Positions 35,213-44,547 are shown, counted from the first letter of the stretch. The stretch: 64,000 nt of DNA from CBDCPI01 sp965220245 (GCA_965220245.1 CBDCPI010000008.1:496001-560000); one strand, 5' to 3'. Numbers and translations are program-made. Notes: generated by a model from the sequence alone, not told the origin.

Positions 35213-36642
35213 GCCCTTCCGGGGCCGCCCTCGGGTCCTTCCCCGAGTTCTTCAGGCTGGAGTTCCTCAAGGTCTTCCGGGACTTCTTCGGGCCCGAGTT
35301 CCTCAGAGTCTTCCGGGAGTTCGTCAGGCTGGAGTTCCTCAAAGTCTTCCGGGACTTCTTCAGGCCTGAGTCCTTCAGGCCCGAGTCCTTCAGGCCCGAG
35401 TTCCTCAGAGTCTTCCGGGAGTTCGTCAGGCTGGAGTTCCTCAAAGTCTTCCGGGACTTCTTCAGGCCTGAGTCCTTCAGGCCCGAGTCCTTCAGGTCTG
35501 ACTTCTTCAGGCCGCTCTCCGGAGTCCTCTCCGGTGCCGTCGGCCTCCGGGCCGGTGAACCGCTCCAGGTCGCGGGTGTGGGGCGCCAGCGCCGCCATGA
35601 TGGCGTCCTGGGAGCGCACCCGGATCTCTCCTCCGGGGACCAGGTTGGCCAGGGCTTCGGCCAGGTGTTCCCGGTGCTCCCGGTCGTGGACGGCGATCAC
35701 CGCCCGCCGCAGGCCCCGGTCCCTCAGCGCTCCGGCCATTCTCAAGCACTGTTCCCGGGCCTCCCGGCTGTTCCGCCGGCGTTGGGTGATCAGTGCGGCG
35801 GGAGTGTTGTTGACCGCCAGCACGGCGTAGAGCCGCAGGTCGTCGGTTACCACCGTGTTGGGGTTCCGGGAGGTGATGCTGTGGAGGTTCAGCAGTTGGG
35901 CCCGGCGTCCCGGGACCCCGTAGGCGCCGGGGCGCCGGCGGCGCCAGGCGTGTTTCTCCCCCGGTTCCTCCGGTATGGTGGAGGTCATCCACAGGGCGGC
36001 CCCGGTGAAGTCCTGGTCGGCCAGGGTGATGCGCCCGGTGAAGTTCTCCGTTCCGGCCACCGGGTGGAAGAGGGGGGAGCTCTCCGCTTCCCGGGGGCTG
36101 ACCCCGTGTTCCAGCAGGTATTCCCGCAGCCCCCGGCCGGGGCAGTAGCCCACGCCGGCCCCCACCGCCTCCTCGGGGCGGAGGGCCAGCCGGGCCAGGA
36201 AGTACAGCGCCGGGTAGCTCCGGTAGAGCTGCTGGCCGTAGTAGCGGGCGGCCAGGGTCAGCACCGCGGTGTTCTGGAGCGGGGGCTCGCCGCCGTCCCG
36301 GCGGTAGCTCTCCGGGTAGGGGGGCCGGACGCAGCCGGCCTCGCCGCCGGTGCTCAGCAGCAGCCGGCGGGTGTCGCTGGCCGACACCCCCCAGACCATC
36401 GCGGTGAAGGCGATGGGGTTCCCCTGGGCCGGGCAGACCTGGCACCGGAACCGGGTGCTCCGGGTATCCACCTGCAGGGTGCGGGCATCGGACAGCCGTT
36501 CCGCCGGGTGGAAGGGGCAGAGCCCCCGGAGCACCGCCGGGTTGGCCGGGGTGGGCTCCAGCTGGCAGCCCATCTCGCTGGCTATCTTCAGCATGACGGG
36601 GAAGTGGTCCGCCGGTGTTTGTTGGCGGGTGGCTGCGGTCAT
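35149..36642 (-). CDS. DnaG-like primase with zinc finger and acidic repeat tail
   Basis: About 497 residues; the start is GTG 36645 or ATG 36642 behind AGGAGGT. The zinc-binding region reads CPFHPAERLSDARTLQ...FRCQVCPAQGNPIAFTAMV (CHC2-like). It is followed by a primase N-terminal core (GAGVGYCPGRGLREYLLEHG, FTGRITLADQDFTGAALWM). A canonical TOPRIM Glu/DxD set is not obvious around VVTDDLRLYAVLAV, so activity is uncertain. From about residue 380 the protein is a tandem acidic repeat (PEEVPEDFEELQPDELPEDS). It probably primes element replication. The C-terminus overlaps the convergent gene at 34817. Confidence 0.72.
   Translation of the reverse strand: MTAATRQQTPADHFPVMLKIASEMGCQLEPTPANPAVLRGLCPFHPAERLSDARTLQVDTRSTRFRCQVCPAQGNPIAFTAMVWGVSASDTRRLLLSTGGEAGCVRPPYPESYRRDGGEPPLQNTAVLTLAARYYGQQLYRSYPALYFLARLALRPEEAVGAGVGYCPGRGLREYLLEHGVSPREAESSPLFHPVAGTENFTGRITLADQDFTGAALWMTSTIPEEPGEKHAWRRRRPGAYGVPGRRAQLLNLHSITSRNPNTVVTDDLRLYAVLAVNNTPAALITQRRRNSREAREQCLRMAGALRDRGLRRAVIAVHDREHREHLAEALANLVPGGEIRVRSQDAIMAALAPHTRDLERFTGPEADGTGEDSGERPEEVRPEGLGPEGLRPEEVPEDFEELQPDELPEDSEELGPEGLGPEGLRPEEVPEDFEELQPDELPEDSEELGPEEVPEDLEELQPEELGEGPEGGPGRAYPPGGAMGWTPSTRSPRLSR
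35230..35515. repeat. Tandem repeats encoding the acidic tail of the primase
   Basis: Units built around GGAGTTCCTCAAAGTCTTCC and GACTTCTTCAGGCC are repeated with small changes; the segment spanning about 35290-35370 is nearly duplicated at 35410-35490. Likely to vary in length between strains. Confidence 0.75.
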
Positions 36643-36789
36643 CACGCGGGACCTCCTGTTTCGAAGCGCTTGGTCTTTTCTCTTCGCCTTTTCCCTTTGC
36701 CTGTGCCTTTTCGCTGTAGCCTTGGCCGTTCCGCTTGATTTATTCTATGGGGGTGATTCTTTTCCCGTTTTGGCGTTAGCGGAGGGAAT

Positions 36790-39700
36790 ATGAGACTGGG
36801 CTCTTTGACCGGACGTGGAGAGGAGCTGTCGGTGTTCAAAGTGGTGGCTCCCCAGGACGGCGGCTGGTCCCTGACTCCGATGGAGAACCTGCTGCGGGGC
36901 TTGCGCAACGGCCATGAGGCGGTGTCCCTGGAGCTCTACGGGGCCGCCGGCGTGGTCGGCTACAGCGTGCGCAGCAACAACCCCAACAGCCTGGCCGGGG
37001 TCCTCCACTCCCACTTTCCCCAGGCCCGGCTGGAACGGCGCGCCGCTGAGGTGAAGGGCGAGTTGGACCGCGGCGATTGGCTCCACCTGGACCAGGAGGA
37101 GTCGGCCCTGGTCCAGCCCCTGTCTCTGGCCGGGGAGAGCTATCTGCCCCTGCGGGTCTTCGACGACGGCGCCATCGAGCGGAGCCGGGTGGCCCCCCTG
37201 GCCGGGGTCATCGGCCTCCTGGCCGGCAGCACCCGCTCCGGGGGAGAGAGCGCCGGGGACCGGCTGGGCCTGCGGCTGGTGCTCCGCCCCGCCCGGGAGA
37301 ACTGGAACGCTCCCTGGCAGGACCGGATGCAGCGGCGCCGGGACGGCGAGGACCGGAGGCAGGGGGCCTCGGGGTCCGGCCCCCAGGCCGGCGCTCCGAG
37401 CATGGGGACCATTCTGACTTGGAGCGTCCTGGGGGGCCTGGCCCTGGGCAACTGGTGGCTGTGGGACCGGGGCAGTATCCCCGGCATGGTCCTCTTCAAC
37501 CTGGCGGCGGCGCTGGCCGCCGCCGGCGGTTTCCGGCTGTGGCGCGGCCATGGCGGTGGCCGCCAGCGTCCCTACCTCGACGAGGAGTTGGTCGAGGCCA
37601 AGCTCAAGTCCCTGGCCTTCTGGACCGAGCTTCAGATCGTCCGGGTCTACCGCCACCCGGCGGACCAGCTGGCGGCCCGGGAGAGCATGGAAATGCTCTT
37701 GGACTGCCTCCGCGCCTTCGACGATCCGGCCGGCAACTCCTGGAAGCCCGGCCAGGTCCGAGAGTACACCGGCGAGGCGGTCCTCCGGGGGGACGGCCGT
37801 CATCCCTTCCTCGGGGGCAGCCAGGCCCTGGGCTGGATCGACCCCCGGCGGGCCCGCCGCACCGCCCTCTCCGCCCGGGAGGTGGCTTCCCTCTGGCACC
37901 CGCCCCTGGGCGCCGACGAAATGGCCTCCATGGAGCGCACCGCCGCCGGCGTCCTGGTGCCCTACCTGGCCGACCTGAGCGTCGAGGGCGAGGACTCCGG
38001 CCCCCTGGTGGGAGTGCTGGACAGCACCGGCGATGAGATCCGCCTGCCCGAGTCATCGCTGCGCAAGCACGCGGTGGTCCTGGGCCGTTCCGGCGTGGGC
38101 AAGTCCACCATGATCAAGCACGTGCTGGCCCACAAGCTGGAGCGCAAGGCCCAGGGCCGGGACGATGGGGCGATTGTCGTCATCGACCCCCACGCCGACC
38201 TGGTGCGGGAGGTCCTCCGGATGGTGCCTCCGGCCATCGCCCACAAGGTCCGCCTCCTGGACTTCGGCCGCATGGACCGGGTGCCGGGCATCAACCTGGT
38301 GGACCCCTACCTGTTCCCCGACCGGGACCGCTGCGTCGACACCATCATCGGCACCCTCAAGCACCTCTGGGAGCACTGGGGCGGCCGCTTGGAGGACCTG
38401 CTCAAGCGCAGCCTGCTGATCGTCTACGAGTTCAACGCCCATCCCGAAACTCCCCGGGACGAGATGCTGACCATGCTGGACATCCTGGCGCTGCTGGAGG
38501 AGGGCCGGGAGTCGGGCAACGGCCGCGACGCCCGCACCGAGATGAGCCCCTTCCAGCGCCACGTCCTCTCCCGGGTGAACGATCCCCGCCTGAAGCAGTG
38601 GTTCCAGGCCTTCCTGGGCTGGGACCGGGCCATGCGCAGCGAGGCGGTGGGGCCGGTGCACAGCCGCATCGGCGCCTACGCCTCGGACCAGCGGGCGGCG
38701 GTGATCATGGGGCAGCGGGAGTCCACCATCATGCTCTCCGACGTCCTCTCCGAGGGCCTGGTGCTCTTGGTGTCCACCGCCCAGGGCACCATCGGGGTGG
38801 GGCCCGCCGCCCTCATGGGCGGCACCATGGTCAGCCTGGTGGAGTCGGCCCTGCGGGACCAGGAGAGCCTGGCTCCCGCCGACCGGGCCAAGTGCCTCCT
38901 GGTCTGCGACGAGTTCCAGACGGTCACCGGGGCCAACTGGGAGGGCCTCCTGGCCGAGATCCGCAAGTACGGCTGCAGCCTGATGCTGGCCACCCAGTCC
39001 CTGGCCCGGCTGGACACCCCGGAGCGCAAGCTGAAGGCCGGGGTGCTGGGCAACGTGGGCTGCATCGTCGGCTACCAGATGGCGGCGGAGGACGCCCGTA
39101 TCATCTCGGCGGAGATGGACGCCGAGCGGGTCCAGGAGCGTTACCTGGTGAACCTGGACCCCCACCATTGCTACGTCCGGATCAACTCCGACTCCCGGTG
39201 CTATCCCGCCTTCTCCATGAGGACCCTGCCGCCCCCGGATGACGCCCGCGGTTCGGCCGAGTCCCAACGGGCGGTGCTCGAGGCCTCGGCGGCCTACACC
39301 ACCGATTGGGCCGAGGCCCGCGCCCGCATGAACGACGAGTTGCGGGAGCGGTTCGACTTCGGCAAGGTCGGCTCCGGGGAGGATGGGGAGGAGGCCAGCC
39401 CCTTCACCCAGGCCCTCCGCAAGACCGGGAAGCAGCGGGTGGAGTCGGGGAACCTGCGGGGTGTCCGCAGCAGCGCCGTCGAGGACAGCCAGGTCTCCGA
39501 AGAGATGCTGGAGAAGCTGATGAAGCTGGCTCCCGGCGATCCGGGGATGCGGGCCATGCTGGACAAGCGGCTGGGGGACCAGGTTGCCGCCGAGCGGCGC
39601 AAGACCCGCAAGGAGGAGCAGGACCGCATCCGGGAGGAGGCCCGCGCCGAGTTGGAGAAGGAGCGGGCGGAACGGGAGGAGACAATCAGGAAGGAGGCGC

Positions 39701-39807
39701 TGGCCCAGGCCCGCGCCGAGTTGGGCGCCGGCCTGGCCGGGTCCGGGGCTCCCCGGGACGTGGGCCGGTTGCGGCGTCCCTCCTGGATGGAGGGGGAGGG
39801 CCGGTGA
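36790..39807 (+). CDS. Conjugative coupling/DNA-pumping ATPase (TraG/VirD4-HerA class)
   Basis: 1005 residues. Two membrane segments (about 207-247) follow an N-terminal domain of about 200 residues. The motor domain has Walker A GRSGVGKST (about 432-440), VVIDPHADLVREVLRM, Walker B CLLVCDEFQ (about 701-709) and a terminal LMLATQSLARLDTPE block, typical of membrane DNA-translocating hexamers that feed DNA into a type IV secretion channel. A Glu/Arg-rich coiled coil (about 915-980) closes it. GCGGAGGG before ATG 36790 fixes the start. Its stop overlaps the next gene by GTGA. No VirB4 or relaxase lies in the window. Confidence 0.86.
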   Translation: MRLGSLTGRGEELSVFKVVAPQDGGWSLTPMENLLRGLRNGHEAVSLELYGAAGVVGYSVRSNNPNSLAGVLHSHFPQARLERRAAEVKGELDRGDWLHLDQEESALVQPLSLAGESYLPLRVFDDGAIERSRVAPLAGVIGLLAGSTRSGGESAGDRLGLRLVLRPARENWNAPWQDRMQRRRDGEDRRQGASGSGPQAGAPSMGTILTWSVLGGLALGNWWLWDRGSIPGMVLFNLAAALAAAGGFRLWRGHGGGRQRPYLDEELVEAKLKSLAFWTELQIVRVYRHPADQLAARESMEMLLDCLRAFDDPAGNSWKPGQVREYTGEAVLRGDGRHPFLGGSQALGWIDPRRARRTALSAREVASLWHPPLGADEMASMERTAAGVLVPYLADLSVEGEDSGPLVGVLDSTGDEIRLPESSLRKHAVVLGRSGVGKSTMIKHVLAHKLERKAQGRDDGAIVVIDPHADLVREVLRMVPPAIAHKVRLLDFGRMDRVPGINLVDPYLFPDRDRCVDTIIGTLKHLWEHWGGRLEDLLKRSLLIVYEFNAHPETPRDEMLTMLDILALLEEGRESGNGRDARTEMSPFQRHVLSRVNDPRLKQWFQAFLGWDRAMRSEAVGPVHSRIGAYASDQRAAVIMGQRESTIMLSDVLSEGLVLLVSTAQGTIGVGPAALMGGTMVSLVESALRDQESLAPADRAKCLLVCDEFQTVTGANWEGLLAEIRKYGCSLMLATQSLARLDTPERKLKAGVLGNVGCIVGYQMAAEDARIISAEMDAERVQERYLVNLDPHHCYVRINSDSRCYPAFSMRTLPPPDDARGSAESQRAVLEASAAYTTDWAEARARMNDELRERFDFGKVGSGEDGEEASPFTQALRKTGKQRVESGNLRGVRSSAVEDSQVSEEMLEKLMKLAPGDPGMRAMLDKRLGDQVAAERRKTRKEEQDRIREEARAELEKERAEREETIRKEALAQARAELGAGLAGSGAPRDVGRLRRPSWMEGEGR

Positions 39808-41309
39808 CCTCCGTTCCTGCTGCCGGGGACCTTCTCCTGGGCGGCCTGCCGGTGTCGGAGGGGGCCCGCCGGGTGGCGGCGGCCCTCCTGGAGTTCCCTC
39901 TGTCCAGCGCCGGGGATATAGCGGGGGTGAAGGGCGGCCACCCCTCCGGGGTGTACTCCCGGCTCTCGGAGCTCCGGGAGGCGGGCCTGGCGGCCTCGGC
40001 GCCCCTGGGCTGGTCCTGCCAGCGGGCGGCCCGCTGGTGGCTCACGGCCCCGGCCCTGGCGGCGGCCGGCGTTGCCGGGGGCAGCTGGCATGAGGAATGG
40101 GGGCGCTGCCGGCTGCTGGAGCGTCTGCCCTCCGTCGAGTGGTTCTACCGGGTCGCCGGCTCCCTGGACGGCCTGGGCCCGCTGGAGGCCTTCCAATAGC
40201 TGGACGGGGTGAGCCTGGACGCCGCCGTCCGCGGCGGGCGGGGCTGGGCCGCCCTCTTCTGGAGCGGCCTGTGGCAGACGGAGCAGACCCTTCTCGAACG
40301 CTTGGAGCGTTTGGGGCCCGACCTGGAGGAGCTGTCGGTGTCCGGCGGGCCGGCCAAGCCCGGGCTCCTGTGCTTCGTGGTCACCGACCGGTGGCAGCGG
40401 GAGCTGGTCTACCGGGCGGTCCTCCGATACCGCTTGGAGGACTCCCTGGCCGTCTGGTGCGTCGCCGGCGGCGCCCGGTCCGGCGTCCGGGAGCCGGGGG
40501 TCAGCCGGGGCTGGGTGCGCCAGCCGGCCTGGTCCCGCGGCCTGGGGGGCTGGCCCTGGGAACGGCGGCTGGAGGACTCCTTCTGTTCCGTGCCCGGGGG
40601 CCTGGCCGTCGGCCGGGTCCTTGAGGCCGCGGCCGAGTGGCCCGGCATGGGATTGCCCCTGGGCCGGCTGGCCCTGGGCGAGGCCGGCGGCGCCCGGAGG
40701 GTCCAGAACGCCTGCAAGTGGCTGGCCGGCCGGGAGTTCCTGGAACGGCGGCTCGATGGGGCCGGGTACCGCTATGCCCTGGCTTCCCGGGGCATTGACC
40801 TCCTGGCCCGGCGGGACCGGGTGAGCTATGCCCGGTCCCGGGGCCGGAGCAGCGTCTTCTCCTGGCAGGGCCGGCCCCGGCTCCAGCTTCACGAGGACGG
40901 CGTCATGTCCCTCATGGGGGAGTTCATGGCCGCCGGGCTGCCGGCGGCCGCCGGTTGGCGCTCCTGGGAGCACCTGGGGGGCGGCGGCGGCATCGCCCCC
41001 GACGGGATGGTGCACCTGCGCCGCAGCCCCTACGGCCCCGGCTGGCACTACGTGGAGTACGAGCGGTCCGCCCGGGGGGAGCGCCGGGTCCGGAGCAAGC
41101 TGCGGGGCTATCTCTCCGGACGCCGGCAGGACCGCTGGCCGGTCTTGATGGTGACCTGGGACGAGGGGGCCGAGGGAGTGTTCCGGGAGTTGGGGCGGGA
41201 GGGCAACCTGCCGATGCTGACCACCACGGTGGGGCGGCTGGCGGAGTGCGGCGCGGTGGACGCTCCGGGCTGCTGGTCGGTGTACGGCCGGGACGCCGTG
41301 ATCGGCTAG
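39804..41309 (+). pseudogene. Replication-relaxation-like protein with an in-frame TAG
   Basis: The GTG start overlaps the ATPase stop (GTGA). A first winged-helix region (VAAALLEFPLSSAGDIAGVK, then YSRLSELREAGLAA) is followed in the same frame by TAG 40197-40199 in GPLEAFQ-stop-LDGVSLDAA. The frame then stays open for 370 codons: WQTEQTLLERLERL, a second winged helix (RRVQNACKWLAGREFLERRL) and the C-terminal nuclease-like fold (IAPDGMVHLR, WHYVEYERSARGERRVRSKL). This matches Replic_Relax proteins of actinobacterial and Chloroflexota plasmids. Either a nonsense mutation split one 501-codon gene, or the second half restarts at GTG 40209. TAG is a normal stop elsewhere here, so recoding is unlikely. 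Confidence 0.72.
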
Positions 41310-41440
41310 GTCCGCGGCCTGTTTCGCAAGCGGGATGGCGGTCTTGGCTCCGTGAGCTTTCCCTAGGCGCTTGGCGGCCGGTGTAACTTGAAGGTCCGGC
41401 ATTGTGGCGCTGGAGCATGGGGTCGTTGGATGGTGGGTCA

Positions 41441-41463
41441 AGCAGGTTGGTTTCCAACCTGCT
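41441..41463. terminator. Perfect 10-bp hairpin without T run
   Basis: AGCAGGTTGG-TTT-CCAACCTGCT. It lies between convergent genes (ending 41309 and 41673) and may terminate or stabilise transcripts from either side. Confidence 0.5.
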
Positions 41464-41672
41464 GGTGAGTGTAGCCAGGGTGGTTCGGAAGTCTGCTGAC
41501 GAAGCTGGCGCCGGGTATATTCCGGCTAGCTTTCAGGGTTCAGGATGCGGCCGGCGGTCGTGATCTTGGCGGTTGCAGTTGTGACTTGGCTGATGCCGTA
41601 GCTGGCCGCGATGGATGCTGAGAGCCAATAGTCATGCCGACTCAACCTATCAGGTAATGTGCGACTGTAATA

Positions 41673-42209
41673 CTAGACGTAGCCGTGCTCTTCGCCCCAT
41701 TGCAGCCAGGAATTCTGCATCGCCGCAATGTTGCCGAAGTCGGCTGGCGATACCGGATCTTCTCCTGTTATCTGTTGCAGGGCTTCAACCAATGTCCCCG
41801 GTGGGAACGCATTCGCTTTAGCAACCAGTCGGTATTGCCGGCACTGGCCCAAGTTGATGATGTCCTGGATCGGACCGGAAGTGCAATTTCACGGCTTGAA
41901 CTGGACCAGAGCCAAGTTTCCTCTTCCCACTGGACCACCAATTCTTGGAATTTCTCCCGTTCGGCAGGTAAGATTTCCTCCGAAAGACACCGTATTACTG
42001 GCTAGTCCTGCATTCTTTTCTGGCCTCGGCTCAGCCTGCCTGGCCTCAGATACGAGTGGCGTTACGGAATTGTCCTTTCGCCTCGCTTTCTGCTGTTGAG
42101 CCTGTTGGATAGCCCCGTAACCGAGGACGAAAAGGGATACAGCCAACAGGGTTAGGCCAATGTAGGCTCCGAACAAAAGCAGGGTCGCAATCCCTTGTTC
42201 GCACTCCAT
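41673..42209 (-). pseudogene. Single-pass membrane protein with an in-frame TGA
   Basis: ATG 42209 gives an N-terminal anchor (IATLLLFGAYIGLTLLAVSL, then FVLGYGAIQQAQQQ) and a soluble region up to a TGA at 41889-41891. The same frame continues for 71 protein-like codons (SGPIQDIINLGQCRQYRLVA, LVEALQQITGEDPVSPADFG, NSWLQWGEEHGYV) to TAG 41673. A CGA-to-TGA mutation would explain it (KPRNCTSGP). The family is not recognised. It begins 5 bp after the stop of the small membrane protein at 42214, so the two form an operon. The final TAG falls in CTAGTATTACAG, which resembles the end of the element at 9583. Confidence 0.55.
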
Positions 42210-42213
42210 TCAT

Positions 42214-42423
42214 TCACCCCGATAGCAGGTTGATGGCGAGAGACGGCACTGCGACGACCCCACCTCCCGCCATGAGCTTTATTGCGAGTCCGCGGTCGTC
42301 CTTCAAGTATGAGAGCGCGAAGCCTATGCCCGCGACGCTTGCCCCGACCAAAAATAGCCCGGAAAGTAATCCTTCCTGCCCTCCAGTGATGAAAGACAAG
42401 GCGAGGAACACAAGCGCTCCCAC
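42214..42423 (-). CDS. Small membrane protein, unknown function
   Basis: 69 residues from GTG 42423, almost entirely hydrophobic: LVFLALSFITGG, LLSGLFLVGASVAGIGFALS, LMAGGGVVAVPSLAINLLSG. The same frame is open about 30 codons further upstream (KTSQRLFALAVIPVGALVFL), so the true start may be earlier, but no ATG is present there. It is operonic with the gene at 41673. Base composition is lower in GC than the flanking element genes. Confidence 0.5.
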   Translation of the reverse strand: MGALVFLALSFITGGQEGLLSGLFLVGASVAGIGFALSYLKDDRGLAIKLMAGGGVVAVPSLAINLLSG

Positions 42424-42577
42424 AGGGATGACAGCGAGCGCGAACAGGCGCTGGCTGGTTTTGAAGGCCCCAGCTTTACCGGATCGCCCCCGCGGTGCAG
42501 GACCAGACCCCTAACGGAAAGGCCCTGCGGTCGCGTCCCGGAGTGTAACACCCAGCCCATGAAAGTTCACGGCTGAG

Positions 42578-42641
42578 CAGGGCAAACGCAGGGCAACCGC
42601 ATTCTAAAATCGGAGGTGGCGGTTGCCCTGCGTTTGCCCTG
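42578..42641. repeat. Perfect 23-bp inverted repeat with internal direct repeat
   Basis: Arms 42578-42600 and 42619-42641 are exact reverse complements, separated by 18 bp. Each arm is itself a near tandem of CAGGGCAAACG / CAGGGCAACCG. No T run follows on either strand, so it is a hairpin or a binding site rather than a standard terminator. Confidence 0.8.
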
Positions 42642-42660
42642 ACGAATCACCGTTGAGAGG

Positions 42661-42701
42661 GGTCCCAGTGTGTTTGGCGATTTTCGAAGGACTGGACCTT
42701 C
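42661..42701. repeat. 41-bp direct repeat, left copy
   Basis: Begins GGTCCCAGTG and ends GGACCTTC; matches 43706-43746 at all but about 6 of 41 positions in the same orientation. The ends GGTCC/GGACC are also inverted to each other. The two copies bracket the lipoprotein gene at 42709-43588. Confidence 0.65.
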
Positions 42702-42708
42702 GTAGCGC

Positions 42709-43588
42709 CTAGCCGGGAGGTCCTCCGAACATTTCAAGTTTGCAGCCCATCGCCGCGCCGAATAGCGCGATAGGAGGTCCCGCCTCGGGCTCCATGAGCG
42801 CCGCCAGTCCTTCCGGCCCGCCCAACTCCTCCAGCAGGCATTGCAAGCCCTGCCGGTCTTCCGGGGTCATGCCAAGGGCGGGACCGGCAGCCCGGAATTC
42901 CTCCTCATTCAGGCACGAGAGGGTCACGAAAAAGCTTACCATCATGCTGGTCATCGCGGCCTCCGAGTCTTCACCGGACCCGGACTCGGCAGCAATGGCG
43001 GCCATCATCATGGCAGGCAGGTCTGCGTCGGCAAAGCCGTTGCGGATGCAGCTGGACGACTCGGCGCTCAGCGGCCCGGTCTGTTCCAAGACAGGGGTTA
43101 GGAATAACCTGAGCAGCGTCTCCTGCCCCAGGCATCCAATCAAGGCCGGTCCCTCCTCGTCGGTGGCCAGGTCCGGGGCTCCCACCAGCAGCATGAGGCG
43201 GTCCGGGTCGATATTTTCCGAGAGACACGCCTGCTCGGCGTCCGGCATACCGGACATGAACGCTTCTGGGTCCGTAGTGCCAAGGGGGGCGAGTGCTCCC
43301 GGCGCTGGGGCCGTCTCCTGGCTGCCTTCGCTCCGCGGGGAGTGTCGCCGTGGGCGCAGGAGCCTCAGTAGGTGCTGTTGTGGAAGTAGGAACAGTGGAA
43401 GTAGGAACAAGTGTAGGCGCCTCGGTGGGCGCCGGAGCGAGGGTAGCCGTGGGAACCGGCTCTGTGGTAGGCGCTGATGTGGAAATCGGAACGAGGGTAG
43501 CCGCGGGGAGCGGCGTCGCCGTTGGGCTGGAACACGCCAGCAGCACCGATAGCACGAGAAAAGCCGCGCAGGACAGCAGTTTCGACAT
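42709..43588 (-). pseudogene. Lipoprotein with Thr/Pro-rich linker and Cys-rich C-terminal domain, one frameshift
   Basis: ATG 43588 opens SKLLSCAAFLVLSVLLAC with lipobox Cys, then a long Thr/Ala/Pro linker (VPTATLAPAPTEAP). At about 43340 the coding text moves to another frame: PEAFMSGMPDAEQACLSENI, EGPALIGCLGQETLLRLFL, SSSCIRNGF, FVTLSCLNEEEFRAAGPALG, LQCLLEELGGPEGL. Regularly spaced Cys suggest disulfides in an exported domain. I do not recognise the family. The gene lies between two 41-bp direct repeats and has chromosome-like rather than element-like codon choice, so it may be a small insertion. Confidence 0.6.
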
Positions 43589-43705
43589 GAAAACACCACC
43601 ACGCTTGAGATTGGGCGACTTCAGCCAGCGGAATGAGGCTGCCTCGCCAAAGATTGTACTTCAGACCTGAAGGTCTGACCCGCGTTCCGCGGACGAGTTT
43701 CAAGT

Positions 43706-43746
43706 GGTCCCAGTGGGGTTGGCAATTTTCGAGGAACGGGACCTTC
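43706..43746. repeat. 41-bp direct repeat, right copy
   Basis: Starts GGTCCCAGTGGGGTTGGC and ends GGGACCTTC; partner of 42661-42701. See the finding on this pair. Confidence 0.65.
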
Positions 43747-43872
43747 TCCCGCCGCTGCAGCCGGAGCAAGGTATCCGGACCTGGTGATTGAACCCCGGCA
43801 GTTGGGCGGCCCCTTCGCGGCCGTTCCGGCATTGCCGGAGTGGACCGGGCCCGGCTTGTTCTCCGGCTTGTT

Positions 43873-44547
43873 CTATAGCTCCTTCCCGTTTGGGTTGCCC
43901 TGCTGCTTGCGGTATTCCCAGGGGCGGACGCCGCCCCCGTGCTTCCACACCCCCGCCCCCATGCTCCGGGCCGCCTTTTCCGCCTCCTTCAGGCAGACGT
44001 TGCTCTCCGACTGGAATCTGTCCACGTGGTAGGCCTGCCCGAAGACCGTCACCTTGACGTTGAGCGCCCAGCCGCCGGGGTCTTCCGCCTTCCCGATCAC
44101 CGCGACCACCCGGCCGTAGCGGTCCATGCTCACCGGGTGGACGGCGATCCGGCTGTCCGGCGGGGCCAGTTCTTTCAGGTAGCTGTGGGCCCAGGCCCCG
44201 TTTGTCTGGCCCATCTCCGGGGCGTCGACGCCCCAGAGCCGGATCTTCAGCACCGTCCCGCCGACCCTGGCCTCCAGGGTGTCCCCGTCGATTACCCTGG
44301 TGACCGTTCCGGTGAAGGGTTGGTGCTGCTCTTGGGGGAACAGGGCGGCGGCGGTGCAGTCCTCCTTGCTGGGCTGCGAGTTCGGCTCGGGGGCCTCCCG
44401 GATGGGGACCGGGGGTATGGTTTTCCCCTCTTTCTGAGCGGCTATGAACCTGGCTGCGGGCATCGGCTCGGGTCCGTCCGGGATGAGTTGGTTGATGCCG
44501 GCGAAGAGGATGAGGGACACCACGACTGCGGCCATGAAGATTCTCAT
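43873..44547 (-). CDS. Staphylococcal-nuclease-like nuclease with N-terminal membrane anchor
   Basis: 224 residues from ATG 44547, or 237 from ATG 44586. A hydrophobic helix (IFMAAVVVSLILFAGINQLI) is followed by a Pro/Glu linker with one Cys and then the SNase core: RVIDGDTLEARVGG, RLWGVDAPEM, DRYGRVVAVIG and WEYRKQ. The anchor at the N-terminus would place the nuclease outside the cytoplasm, opposite to the homologue at 24086. It lies downstream of the methyltransferase gene on the same strand. Confidence 0.85.
   Translation of the reverse strand: MRIFMAAVVVSLILFAGINQLIPDGPEPMPAARFIAAQKEGKTIPPVPIREAPEPNSQPSKEDCTAAALFPQEQHQPFTGTVTRVIDGDTLEARVGGTVLKIRLWGVDAPEMGQTNGAWAHSYLKELAPPDSRIAVHPVSMDRYGRVVAVIGKAEDPGGWALNVKVTVFGQAYHVDRFQSESNVCLKEAEKAARSMGAGVWKHGGGVRPWEYRKQQGNPNGKEL

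Noticed and set aside
40197..40199. TAG recoding (amber read as an amino acid) across the window
   Set aside because: TAG is used as the normal stop by several intact genes (thiolase-like, ssb), and the interrupted genes carry other lesions or isolated stops, so mutation is simpler.
41665..41676. A full second copy of the 144-bp MITE
   Set aside because: Only 11 bases (TGTAATACTAG) match and no opposite end was found within 400 bp, so it is at most a remnant or chance match.
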